Below, piece by piece: positions 35,953 to 45,373 of a DNA stretch of 52,508 nucleotides; positions within the stretch are counted from its first letter, which is position 1, and each line of letters begins with the position of its first letter. Below the pieces are notes generated by a model. That model was not told the DNA's origin, searched no databases, and saw nothing but the letters and a program-made list of their open reading frames with translations. Both the position numbers and the translations under genes were made by a program. Source of the stretch: Planctomycetota bacterium (GTDB lineage: Bacteria; Planctomycetota; UBA11346); the NCBI GenBank assembly GCA_013696105.1, contig JACCZE010000098.1, forward strand, positions 1-52,508, in the 5' to 3' direction.

Positions 35953-36966
35953 ATGACCAATGTGATCGCGCTTTCCATTTGCATCCCCACCTATCGCATG
36001 GGGGCCTTCCTGCCAAAGCTGCTCGATTCGATCCTGACGCAGCTCGAGGACGACGTGGAGATATGCATCAGCAATAATGGATCGGATGATGACACCGACT
36101 TGGTGATAGGCCGATATGCCACCAGATTCAGAAATTGGAGGTATTTCCGCTGGCCGCAAAACATGGGCATCGATCTCAATATCGAGAAGAGCGTAGAACT
36201 GGCAACCGGACCCTGGTGCTGGTTGATGGGCAGCGACGATGTAATCGCCCCGAATTCCCTACGCCTGGTCAAGGAGCGGCTGCAGTCGGCAACGCCGGAT
36301 TGCGACATAATCCTCGCCAATCGACGAAAGATCTCGGTAGATGCCCATCCCATTGAATCCGAGGACGAGCAGTGGTTTCCGTCATACGCGGATGGAGACA
36401 TCGTATCGCTGCGCGGTTCCTTGTCGGGAGATTACTACTCGCGCAGCCCGAGCCTTGGATGCGTATTCAGCTACCTGAGCACCATCGTGCTGCGGAAGAG
36501 TGCATGGATGGCTGCGGAGGGTTTCCGGCGCTTCCAGGGAAACCAATACATGCACACGGCTAGATTGGTTGCAATCGTAGAAGGAGGCTCACGCCTCATG
36601 ATCTGCAAGCACACGATCGTTCACTGCCGTTACTGCGCGATTCCCCTCGATCGCACGCTCGATCGACTGCTTGTGGATTTCCGAGGCTTTCACGAGATCG
36701 GCGAGGCGTTGGTCCCTGACCCGACGAATCGGAAGCTCCTATGGTCGATCCTCGTACGTGAGCATCCCTTCCGATCCTTCATACGCCTGCGCGAACTCGC
36801 AACGGATGATCAATGGAAGGAGATCCGCCGCCTACTGCGTTCGCTCTGCTTCTCGCGGTGGCGAATCCTGGGGATCGTGGTCGGGGCGCGATGGGTCCGT
36901 GTGCGGTCACGCTATTACCTGATCAAGCACCACATCAAAATGAAGCTCAGGGGTCTGGTGGTCTGA
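35953..36966 (+). CDS. Glycosyltransferase family 2
   Basis: LSICIPTYRMGAFLPKLLDSIL, ISNNGSDDDTDLVI, WLMGSDDVI. Confidence 0.85.
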   Translation: MTNVIALSICIPTYRMGAFLPKLLDSILTQLEDDVEICISNNGSDDDTDLVIGRYATRFRNWRYFRWPQNMGIDLNIEKSVELATGPWCWLMGSDDVIAPNSLRLVKERLQSATPDCDIILANRRKISVDAHPIESEDEQWFPSYADGDIVSLRGSLSGDYYSRSPSLGCVFSYLSTIVLRKSAWMAAEGFRRFQGNQYMHTARLVAIVEGGSRLMICKHTIVHCRYCAIPLDRTLDRLLVDFRGFHEIGEALVPDPTNRKLLWSILVREHPFRSFIRLRELATDDQWKEIRRLLRSLCFSRWRILGIVVGARWVRVRSRYYLIKHHIKMKLRGLVV

Positions 36967-36983
36967 CGACCCGCCAATCGCCA

Positions 36984-37550
36984 TCAACGGTCAGCCAGCT
37001 CGACCGGCCGGCTCTTCCTCCACAGCGACTCGAACGAGCCGACCATGCGCTTCGCGAGGTCCGGGTCTTCAAGCAGGACGCTCTGCTCGCGGTTCTTGCG
37101 CAGGGCGGAATACGACCAGTTGGTCGAGCCGATGAGGCACCAGCGCCCATCGACGACCATGGATTTTGTGTGGGTCGTGCGGTCGTCCTCGTCCCAGCGC
37201 ACATTCACGCCTTTCGAAGCCAGGTATTCGCCCGCCAGGGCGCTCGGCCACTTGGCGCCGTCCTCCGGCGTACCGGCGTCCAGGACGACCTTCACGGCGA
37301 TGCCGGCCTTCGACCTCGCCACCAGCCGGTCGAGCATCTTGCGCACCGGGTGACGGTCATCGGCGTTGTCGGGCAGGTTCGCCTGGTACATGGTCAGTTC
37401 GATCGATCGTTGCGCACCGTCGATGAGGGCTGCGACGCGGGCCTCGTAGCGCTCCGTCAACAATTCCACCCGGGGTGGTGCCTCGGCAGCAGGGACCGCC
37501 CCGGGGACGAGCCAGGCCAGGAATGCGCCGATCAGGAGGGTCTTTGGCAT
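36984..37550 (-). CDS. Secreted phospholipase D-like protein, single HKD motif
   Basis: Signal peptide; HTKSMVVDGRWCLIGSTNWSYSA (HxKxxxxD). Confidence 0.85.
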   Translation of the reverse strand: MPKTLLIGAFLAWLVPGAVPAAEAPPRVELLTERYEARVAALIDGAQRSIELTMYQANLPDNADDRHPVRKMLDRLVARSKAGIAVKVVLDAGTPEDGAKWPSALAGEYLASKGVNVRWDEDDRTTHTKSMVVDGRWCLIGSTNWSYSALRKNREQSVLLEDPDLAKRMVGSFESLWRKSRPVELADR

Positions 37551-37829
37551 CGCGAGACCCTGCCGGAGCGATGGTCGGCGGCAAGGCGCTGGCGCCCGGA
37601 TGCCCCTTGGAGGCCCTGCAGCCTCCTTAAACCCTTGAACAATAAATGGCTGAGACGGCCCTCAAGCGAAAACCGGCTTGAAAACAGGTGGTGGCACTTC
37701 TATGCTCGCAGCCCACCAAAATCACCTCGGTGCGGCGGCCTCGCCGGGTCGGGAGCGCGGGAATTTCAGCGGCCAGCCGCTCATTCCCACGGCCCCCGGA
37801 CGCGACGACCGCCGGCACGTGGAGCAGGA

Positions 37830-39224
37830 ATGAGCCTCACTCTCGATTTCACCAACTGCCTTGCCGAGGCGATCGGCGCGACCCATGGGCTGACCAAGTC
37901 CGAGGTCGATACCTTGGTGGCGAAATTCCCCAAGCACCACGAGAACATCGAGGAGCTGCGGTCCACCGGCGAGAGCTCGTTCTTCGACCTCCCCTACCAG
38001 AGCCCGGCGGAGCTCAAGGCGCTGATCAAGAAGCACCAGGGTGCCTGGGAGAACCTGGTCGTCATCGGCACCGGCGGCAGCATCAGCGCGCCGCGCAGCC
38101 TGTTCATCACCCTGGGACACGGCGAATTCAACCAGCTCGACCCCAAGGTCCGCAAGGGCGCCCCGCGGGTGTTCTTCCTAGCCAATCCGGATCCCAAAGG
38201 GCTGAACGACCTCTTCGACGTGATCGACATCAAGAAGACCCTGTTCCAGGTCGTCAGCAAATCGGGCACCACCGTCGAGACGCTCGCCGCATTCATGTGG
38301 CTGCAGGACGCGCTCAAGAAGAAGTCCGGCAAGGGAGCGCTCTCGGCCCAGGTGGTCATCACCACCGACCGTGAAAAGAGCCCCTTCGCCGAGATCGCCA
38401 AGCTCGAGAAGATCGACACCCTCAACATCCCCAACAACCTCGGCGGCCGCTTCGGGGTACTGGGGAACGCCGGCCTCTTCCTGGTCGGCATGTGCGGGTT
38501 CAACGTCGACCAGCTGCTCAAGGGCGGCGCCGACATGGACAAGCGCTGCCGCCACGGCGATCCGCACAAGAACCCGGCGTACATGCATTCGCTGGTCCAC
38601 TACCTGCTGACCCGCAAACGCCGCAAGACCATCCACGTGATGTTCCCGTTCAACAACCGGCTCTACGGCCTCGCCGAGTGGTATTCGCACCTCTGCGCGG
38701 TCAGCCTCGGCAAGATGCTCAATCGCAAGGGCAAGGCCGTGCACGTCGGGCCCTCGCCCGCGGCGGCGCTCGGATCGTTCGATCAGCACGGCCAGCAGCA
38801 GCTGTACGCCGAAGGCCCGTTCGACAAGGTCGTGACCTTCCTGACGGTCAAGGATTCCGGCGCCAAGGCGACGGTACCCGCCGTCTATCCCAAGATCGAG
38901 GCCGCCGCCTACCTGGCTGGCGCGGAATTCTCGACCATCCTCGACCACGGATACCTGGGCGCCGAGCAGCACATCACCGCGAGCGGACGGCCGAACATGG
39001 CCATCCACCTCGACACCGTCGATGAATCCCATGTCGGCGGCCTGTACTTCATGCTCCAGCTCTCGACGACCATGAGCGCCGAACTCTACGGCATCGACCC
39101 GTTCGACCAGCCCGGCGTCGAGCATGGCAAGCAGGCGACGTTCGCCCAGTTCGGACGAGCGGGGTTCGAGGATTTGGCCAAGAAGCTCAAGGACTATCGC
39201 ACCAAACCGCGCAAGACCTGCTGA
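37830..39224 (+). CDS. pgi: Glucose-6-phosphate isomerase
   Basis: VVIGTGGSISAPRS, VSKSGTTVETLAAFMW, PNNLGGRFGVLGNAGLF, FDQHGQQQLYAEGP. Confidence 0.93.
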   Translation: MSLTLDFTNCLAEAIGATHGLTKSEVDTLVAKFPKHHENIEELRSTGESSFFDLPYQSPAELKALIKKHQGAWENLVVIGTGGSISAPRSLFITLGHGEFNQLDPKVRKGAPRVFFLANPDPKGLNDLFDVIDIKKTLFQVVSKSGTTVETLAAFMWLQDALKKKSGKGALSAQVVITTDREKSPFAEIAKLEKIDTLNIPNNLGGRFGVLGNAGLFLVGMCGFNVDQLLKGGADMDKRCRHGDPHKNPAYMHSLVHYLLTRKRRKTIHVMFPFNNRLYGLAEWYSHLCAVSLGKMLNRKGKAVHVGPSPAAALGSFDQHGQQQLYAEGPFDKVVTFLTVKDSGAKATVPAVYPKIEAAAYLAGAEFSTILDHGYLGAEQHITASGRPNMAIHLDTVDESHVGGLYFMLQLSTTMSAELYGIDPFDQPGVEHGKQATFAQFGRAGFEDLAKKLKDYRTKPRKTC

Positions 39225-39352
39225 CATCGAGCCGATAGCCTTCGCGGCCACCGGGTGAAAGCCGCGGCCAGGCCGCGAGGACACGGCCTGACAGACCCTT
39301 GCGCTGCCACCGTCCGTTCGGGATAGTGGCCGCGAGCCGAGGCGGAGGATCC

Positions 39353-40309
39353 GTGATCGACACCTTACACGAGTATCGCTGGGTCATCCTGGTCGTCGAC
39401 ATCCTCGCGTGGGTGTGGCTGTTCTGGGCCCTCAACCGCAGCCCGACGTTGCCGGCGACCGCGCTCGCATCCGGACCGTCGAGCAAGCCGCTGGGACGCA
39501 AACCAGGCGACATCGTCCCCCAGCACCGCACCACCACCGGCCCCCTCGCCCCGTCGATCGAGGCCGGCAAGGCCGAGCACCACCTGCGCAGCGCCGCGGC
39601 CACCGCCAAGCTGCAGCCGATCACCGACGGGGGAGCCAAGGCCAAACCGACCGAGTCGCTCAAGGCCGTCCCGCCACCGCCGCCGACGCCCGAGCAGCTG
39701 AAGCTCGCCGAACAGAAGCTGCCGAGCTCGCCGCGTCCGACCACGACCAGCGGCGACGACAACGATGCGATGGAAGGGCTCTTCGCCAGCCTCAAGCCGA
39801 CGCCCGAAGCCAGCACGAACCCCGGCACCGGCGTGATCAAGAAGGCGAATCGCCTCGAAGAGCTCGGCTTCCACCACGAGATCCAGAGCGATCGCCTTCC
39901 GGCGAGTCCGGCAGAACCACCCAAGCCCCGATCGCAGACCGCCGAACTCGACGACATCCTCAAACGCATAGATCAGGTGCTCGCGGACAATCCCGCGCCG
40001 GCAGCACCGGCAGCACCGGCAGCGCGCACACCCGATCCGGTGACTCCCAAATCGCCCGCAGCGATCGCTCCGGCATCGCCCTCGGCTCCCGCCCAGATCC
40101 CACCGGCTGCGCCGGTCGCGAAGAAGACCCCGTCGTGGGCCCGCGCGGACATCCAAGACGAGGATCTCGAGCCCAATGCGCAGCGGAATGCGCCGACCGA
40201 GGATCTCAGCGTCACCCCGGATCCGCCTAAGCCGCCGCCGAAGCGGGACGACAACACCGGCGACGGTGAGGCCAAGAAGCCGGACGACACCCAGCAGAAG
40301 CTGTTCTGA
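39353..40309 (+). CDS. Membrane-anchored Pro/Ala-rich hypothetical protein
   Basis: GTG start with GGAGG upstream; N-terminal TM YRWVILVVDILAWVWLFWAL then low-complexity Pro/Ala-rich region. Confidence 0.55.
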   Translation: MIDTLHEYRWVILVVDILAWVWLFWALNRSPTLPATALASGPSSKPLGRKPGDIVPQHRTTTGPLAPSIEAGKAEHHLRSAAATAKLQPITDGGAKAKPTESLKAVPPPPPTPEQLKLAEQKLPSSPRPTTTSGDDNDAMEGLFASLKPTPEASTNPGTGVIKKANRLEELGFHHEIQSDRLPASPAEPPKPRSQTAELDDILKRIDQVLADNPAPAAPAAPAARTPDPVTPKSPAAIAPASPSAPAQIPPAAPVAKKTPSWARADIQDEDLEPNAQRNAPTEDLSVTPDPPKPPPKRDDNTGDGEAKKPDDTQQKLF

Positions 40310-40364
40310 GGTCCAGGCTGCCGCGAGCAGCCATCAGCTCGGATTCAACGACTCGTCAGGCCCC

Positions 40365-40381
40365 TCATCCGTCTCGGATGA
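40365..40381. terminator. Putative hairpin between convergent genes
   Basis: tcatccg-tct-cggatga, 7-bp stem with 3-nt loop. Confidence 0.45.
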
Positions 40382-40387
40382 CCGAGC

Positions 40388-41758
40388 TCAGAAGCTCAGA
40401 CCATACGCGACGTTGACCGCGAATTGCTCGCGTGACCAGCCGAGATCGCAACGGAACACCGCGGTGCGTTCGAGTTCGGCGCGCAAGCCGACACCGAAGC
40501 TCTCGTGCACGCGACTGTCGCGCAGACGAGCAACCGCGGATGCGACCGATCCCAGCTCGTAGAACGGCGCCAGGCCGAGGCGTTCGATGCGGATGGTATC
40601 CGAGATCGCGAAGCCGCGCGGCATCACCCACATGCGGTATTCGATACCGGCATGCCAGGCCGCGCGGTCGGTGAAGCGATCGCCGATGTAGCCGCGCAGC
40701 GTATCGGACCCGCCCAGGCTCGGCAGGTGGTAGAACGGGACGTCGCCCATCGTCCACTGCACGAATGCTCCGATCGCGATGACGTCCGTGGGAGGATTCT
40801 CCTCGTCGCTGCTGCCGCCGTCGTGGAAGAGGCCGGGAACGGTGATCACCCCGACCGTCCTCACCTCGCCGATCGCGCCCGACTGCTCGCCGGTCTGCAG
40901 CGGAGCGGCGTCGACGAGCGCGGACAGCATCCAGCCGCGGTAAGGATTGTGCTGGCTGTCGCGCGTGTCGTAGCGCAGGCCTGCAGTCAGCCACAGGCTG
41001 TCGATGCTGTCTCCGTCAGCTACCAGCTGCGGATAGACGGTCTCGGTGCTGGGCCGGCCGCTGATGCGCCCGCGGGCGAGGTTGTGGTGCTCGCCCCGCA
41101 CGCCGAACGATCCCACCACGTCGTCGCCCGGATGCGGCAACGAGACCTGGTACATGGTCTGCAGGTAGGCGCTCTCGTCGGTGTAGCTGGTCTCGTCGCG
41201 TTCATGCGTGTCCGGCCCGATGCCGAAGAAGCGACGCGTGAGCGTGCGGTTGTAGCCGAGCACCCCGCGCAGCCACGTGCGCTCCTCCTGGATGACGCCG
41301 CCGCCGGCGAGATCGCGGTGCGCCAACCAGCGCTGCCAGACCAGCGAGTAGCGCTCCTGGCCCTCGGTCGAGTGCGCCGCGAAGATGCCGGCGAATTCGC
41401 GCCGGCGCTGTTCGCGGAAGTCGATGTCGGTGATCGACACTCCGCCCCCGGCGCCGATCGCCTCCTCGAAATAGAAGATGGGCGTGATGAAGGACGACAC
41501 CATGAAGCGCTGGAGGATGTTGCCGGGCTTGATGCGTCCTTCCGGGATGTAGCGCCAGCGCTCGGGATGCGCGACATCCGCGGGCAGCCGCACCTTGGGG
41601 ATACGTCCGTCGCGGTCCATGCCGCGGAACGGATCGAATTGCGGGATCTGGGCGGCTTCCGGCCCGGCTTCGCTGACCGGTGGATCCTCGGCGCCGACGG
41701 CGCAGCCGACCCACGCTCCGAAGCACCAGCTCGCCAACGCGCACGACGTACGCCGCAC
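40388..41758 (-). CDS. Omp85/BamA-type outer-membrane beta-barrel protein without obvious POTRA repeats
   Basis: GLRYDTRDSQHNPYRGWMLSA, LGGSDTLRGYIGDRFTDRAAWHAGIEYRM, terminal aromatic strand VNVAYGLSF; GTG start chosen. Confidence 0.7.
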   Translation of the reverse strand: MRRTSCALASWCFGAWVGCAVGAEDPPVSEAGPEAAQIPQFDPFRGMDRDGRIPKVRLPADVAHPERWRYIPEGRIKPGNILQRFMVSSFITPIFYFEEAIGAGGGVSITDIDFREQRRREFAGIFAAHSTEGQERYSLVWQRWLAHRDLAGGGVIQEERTWLRGVLGYNRTLTRRFFGIGPDTHERDETSYTDESAYLQTMYQVSLPHPGDDVVGSFGVRGEHHNLARGRISGRPSTETVYPQLVADGDSIDSLWLTAGLRYDTRDSQHNPYRGWMLSALVDAAPLQTGEQSGAIGEVRTVGVITVPGLFHDGGSSDEENPPTDVIAIGAFVQWTMGDVPFYHLPSLGGSDTLRGYIGDRFTDRAAWHAGIEYRMWVMPRGFAISDTIRIERLGLAPFYELGSVASAVARLRDSRVHESFGVGLRAELERTAVFRCDLGWSREQFAVNVAYGLSF

Positions 41759-41787
41759 GCGGGTCGCCCGGGCCGGATCGCGGTGGC

Positions 41788-42585
41788 TCAACCCTTCTTG
41801 ACCTTGCCCGGCTTCTTGTCGGGAGCGGGACGGGCGAAGTACGCCTGCGTATTCTCGTCCTCGTCCTCTTTCACGACCGGATAGGTCGGACCGACGTAGA
41901 GGTCCTCCTCGTTGGTCGGCGTACCGAGCGCACTGCTGTCGCTGTCCAGCAGCGGATCGCGGTAGAGGGCTTCGTCGCCGTCGCGCGCGCGCTTCTCGAG
42001 CGCTGTGGTCGACGCCGCCGTCGAGGGCGCATTGCTCTGCGGCGTCAGCACGGTCTGGTGGGAATCTGCGCGGCGCGTGGTCAGTCGATGCACGCTGAGG
42101 TTCACCTGCACGGCGGTCTGCTCGGGCATCAGCTCCGCGAAGCGCCGACGCAGCAGGCGTTGGCAGAAGCGGTTGCGGTCGGTGACGTTGGGGACCTCCC
42201 ACAGGGTCATCACCGATTCGATGATGATCGTGCGCTTGACCCGGTCCTCGTACACGCGGACGTGCGCCTTCTTGACCTCGGGCTCGCCCTCGATGGCGCG
42301 GGTCAGCGCTTCCTCGACTGCGATCAGGTTGACCGAGATGCGCCCGTTCTCGGTCTGGTAGCTGATCTCGCGCGCGCGCCGCATGACCTGCATCCAGCGC
42401 AGGAATATCGCCATCGGGCTGAGCATCAGGATCACGGCGATCCCGGAGGCCACCAGGCGGCCCTCTTCGGTCTTCAGGAACGTCACGATCACGTCGGCCA
42501 CGCCAGGGCGGAAATTGTTCGCCACCAGCAGCGTGCCGATCGCCATGGCGGCGATGTACATCATCATGCGCAAGGCGGCTCGCAT
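41788..42585 (-). CDS. AmaP/Asp23-like membrane protein
   Basis: Two N-terminal TMs, then REISYQTENGRISVNLIAVEEALTRAIEGEPEVKKAHVRVYEDRVKRTIIIESV. Confidence 0.6.
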   Translation of the reverse strand: MRAALRMMMYIAAMAIGTLLVANNFRPGVADVIVTFLKTEEGRLVASGIAVILMLSPMAIFLRWMQVMRRAREISYQTENGRISVNLIAVEEALTRAIEGEPEVKKAHVRVYEDRVKRTIIIESVMTLWEVPNVTDRNRFCQRLLRRRFAELMPEQTAVQVNLSVHRLTTRRADSHQTVLTPQSNAPSTAASTTALEKRARDGDEALYRDPLLDSDSSALGTPTNEEDLYVGPTYPVVKEDEDENTQAYFARPAPDKKPGKVKKG

Positions 42586-42685
42586 GCTGGGATTGTGCCT
42601 CGGAGCCGGGCGCGCGCAATCGCTCGGCCCGGGCATGGACCATGGCTGTGCTTGCATGCATCCGGGTTGGTCCAGAGTCCGCACC

Positions 42686-43894
42686 ATGTCATCGGATCAG
42701 CGCCACGACGAGCGCTACCGCGCGCGCGGAGTCTCGGCCAGCAAGGCCGAGGTCCACGCCGCGATCGCGACCCAGGATCCCGGGCTCTTTCCGGGCGCGT
42801 TCTGCAAGATCGTCGACGACGCCCTGACCGGCAGCGCCGAGCATTGCCTGGTCATCCACGCCGATGGCGCCGGAACCAAATCGAGCCTCGCCTACCTGGC
42901 CTGGATGGAGGGGTTAGGCGACCAGGTCTGGGCGGGGATCGCGCAGGACAGCCTGGCGATGAACCTCGACGACTGCGCCTGCGTCGGCGCCCTCGGCCCC
43001 TACCTGGTGTCCAACACCATCGGCCGCAACGCCAAGCGCGTCCCGGGCACGGTCATCGCCGGGATCGTCAACGGCTATCAGCGCATGTGCGACCTGCTCA
43101 GCGACCACGGCATCGACTGCCGCATGACCGGCGGAGAAACCGCCGACGTCGGCGATCTGGTGCGCACGGTCATCGTCGACAGCACGGTCACCACCCGGCT
43201 GCGCCGCGACCGCGTCATCGACGCGGCGCGCATGGCCCCGGGCGATGTGATCGTCGGCTTCAGCTCGACCGGCTTGGCCGCCTGGGAGGACCTGCCGAAC
43301 TCGGGCATCGGATCCAATGGCTTGACGGGTGCCCGGCACGAGCTGCTGGGCGCCGTCTACCGCGATCGTTATCCCGAATCCTACGCGCCTGAGATCGACC
43401 GCGCGCTGGTGTACAGCGGCACCCACTCGCTGCACGATCTCCTCCCCGGCGACGTGGTGACGGTCGGGGCCGCGCTGCTGTCGCCGACCAGGACCTACCT
43501 GCCGCTGGTGAAGCGCCTGCTCGACGAAATCCCCGCAGCGGATCTGCACGGCCTGATCCACTGCTCCGGAGGCGGCCAGAGCAAAATCGTGAAGTTCGGT
43601 GCCCTCGGACGCGCCACCGGCAATCGCTACGTCAAGGATGGCCTGTTCCCCATCCCACCCTTGTTCCAGGCGATCCAGAGCGCATCCCAGCAGGGCTGGG
43701 CGGGCATGTACGCGGTCTACAACATGGGCCACCGGCTCGAGGCAGTGGTGCCGCCGAGCCGAGCGGACGCGTGCCTCGCGGTCGCCGCTTCGTGCCGGAT
43801 CGACGCGCGCATCGTCGGCCGGGTCGAGGACCGCGGCCTGCCTGGAAACGAGGTCGTAGTCCGCACCTCTCACGGCGAATTCCGTTACACCTGA
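42686..43894 (+). CDS. purM: Phosphoribosylformylglycinamidine cyclo-ligase-like (AIR synthase)
   Basis: RYRARGVSASKAEVHAAI, HADGAGTKSSLAYLAWME, IAQDSLAMNLDDCACVGA, GGETADVGDLVRT. Confidence 0.88.
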   Translation: MSSDQRHDERYRARGVSASKAEVHAAIATQDPGLFPGAFCKIVDDALTGSAEHCLVIHADGAGTKSSLAYLAWMEGLGDQVWAGIAQDSLAMNLDDCACVGALGPYLVSNTIGRNAKRVPGTVIAGIVNGYQRMCDLLSDHGIDCRMTGGETADVGDLVRTVIVDSTVTTRLRRDRVIDAARMAPGDVIVGFSSTGLAAWEDLPNSGIGSNGLTGARHELLGAVYRDRYPESYAPEIDRALVYSGTHSLHDLLPGDVVTVGAALLSPTRTYLPLVKRLLDEIPAADLHGLIHCSGGGQSKIVKFGALGRATGNRYVKDGLFPIPPLFQAIQSASQQGWAGMYAVYNMGHRLEAVVPPSRADACLAVAASCRIDARIVGRVEDRGLPGNEVVVRTSHGEFRYT

Positions 43895-45261
43895 TGGCGC
43901 GGCCGCTCGTCGTCCTCTGCTGCGTCGGGATCACCCCCGCCCACCTCGGTTCCGACACGCCGCACTTGACCGCGCTGGCATCCGAGGGCTTCGCCGCGCC
44001 GATGACCGGCGTCACCCCGGCGGTGACCACCACCGCGCAGACCACCATGCTCACCGGCACCCTGCCGCAGGCGCACGGCATCGTCGCCAACGGCTGGTAT
44101 TTCCGCGAGCTCGGCGAGGTCTGGCTGTGGCGCCAGAGCCAGGGCCTGGTCCAGGCGCCGCACGCCTGGCAGACCGCGCGCCGACAGCGTCCCGCTCTGA
44201 AGGTGCTGAAGCACTTCTGGTGGTACGCCATGAACACCGACGCCACCGCATCGGTGACGCCGCGACCGGCCTATCACCAGGATGGCGCGAAATCCCCCGA
44301 CTTCTACGCCGCGCCGGCGGGACTGAAGGACCACCTGATCTCGAGCCACGGCGAATTCCCGCTGTTCTCGTTCTGGGGCCCCAAGACCTCGATCGCGGCC
44401 ACGCGCTGGATCGCCGAGAGCTTCCGCACCGCCTTCGATCACGTCGAGCCGGATCTCGCGCTGTGCTACCTGCCCCACCTCGACTACGACCTGCAACGCT
44501 TCGGACCGACCGGTGCCCACCTGTCGCGCAACCTGCGCGAGCTCGACGCCGAAGCCGGCAAGGTCATAGCCCATGCACGCGCACGCGGAGCGGCGGTGCT
44601 GGTAGTCAGCGAATACGGCATCGAGCGCGTCGACCGCGCGGTGTTCATCAACCGTGCGTTGCGCGAGGCGCGCCTGCTGTCGGTGACCCGCAACGCCACC
44701 GGCGAGCTGCTCGATCCGGGCACCAGCCGCGCGTTCGCCGTGGTCGACCACCAGCTCGCGCACGTATACTGCCGCGACGCTGCCGCCGCGACCGAAGCCG
44801 CGGCGATCCTCGCGCGCCTGGACGGCATCGAGCGCGTGCATGCCGGCGCCGAGCGCGCGACGATCGGACTCGACCACGCGCGCTCGGGCGAGCTGGTCGC
44901 GCTCGCCTCCCCCGGCGCCTGGTTCGCGCACGACTACTGGCTCGATCCGGCCATGGCTCCCGATTTCGCGCGCTGCGTCGAGATCCACAAGAAGCCGGGC
45001 TACGATCCGCGCGAGCTGCTGTTCGATCCGCACGGCGGCAAACTGCGCGCCGCGCGCGGTCTCCTGCGCAAGAAGCTGGGGCTGCGCTACGTGATGGACG
45101 CCATCACCCTCGATGCATCGCTGATCCGAGGCAGCCATGGCCGCGCGCCGACGCGCCCGGAAGACGGCCCGATCGTCATCGCCTCGGACAAGGCCTGGGC
45201 CCGCGACGCCTGGTCGATGCTCGACATCGCGCCGCTTATCGTGAACGAGATGGTGAAGTAG
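43894..45261 (+). CDS. Alkaline-phosphatase-superfamily phosphodiesterase, resembling EboF
   Basis: GVTPAVTTTAQTTMLTGTLPQAHGIVANGWYFRELGEVWLWRQS, LPHLDYDLQRFGP; TGATG overlap with purM. Confidence 0.75.
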   Translation: MARPLVVLCCVGITPAHLGSDTPHLTALASEGFAAPMTGVTPAVTTTAQTTMLTGTLPQAHGIVANGWYFRELGEVWLWRQSQGLVQAPHAWQTARRQRPALKVLKHFWWYAMNTDATASVTPRPAYHQDGAKSPDFYAAPAGLKDHLISSHGEFPLFSFWGPKTSIAATRWIAESFRTAFDHVEPDLALCYLPHLDYDLQRFGPTGAHLSRNLRELDAEAGKVIAHARARGAAVLVVSEYGIERVDRAVFINRALREARLLSVTRNATGELLDPGTSRAFAVVDHQLAHVYCRDAAAATEAAAILARLDGIERVHAGAERATIGLDHARSGELVALASPGAWFAHDYWLDPAMAPDFARCVEIHKKPGYDPRELLFDPHGGKLRAARGLLRKKLGLRYVMDAITLDASLIRGSHGRAPTRPEDGPIVIASDKAWARDAWSMLDIAPLIVNEMVK

Positions 45262-45373
45262 CACGTCCGACGTCGACAGCAGCCCCACGACACGCACTCA
45301 CTGTTTACCCGCCTGACCCGACATCGGAGGCGCGCCGTGGCTCGGATGCGCGGCTGTCCCGACGTCGGACGTT
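45262..45373. repeat. Heptad-phased intergenic element, locus D, filling the gap between two convergent genes
   Basis: Left arm acgtccgacgtcgacagc (45263-45280), right arm gctgtcccgacgtcggacgt (45353-45372). Confidence 0.85.

Noticed and set aside
36813-37829. N-terminal extension of the 803-aa ORF ending in Pgi
   Set aside because: Pgi homology starts at MSLTLDF (37830) preceded by an SD-like GGAGCAGGA; the extension is antisense to the PLD gene.
39263-39277. cgcggccaggccgcg palindrome after pgi
   Set aside because: Short GC-only palindrome expected often at this GC content; no T tract.
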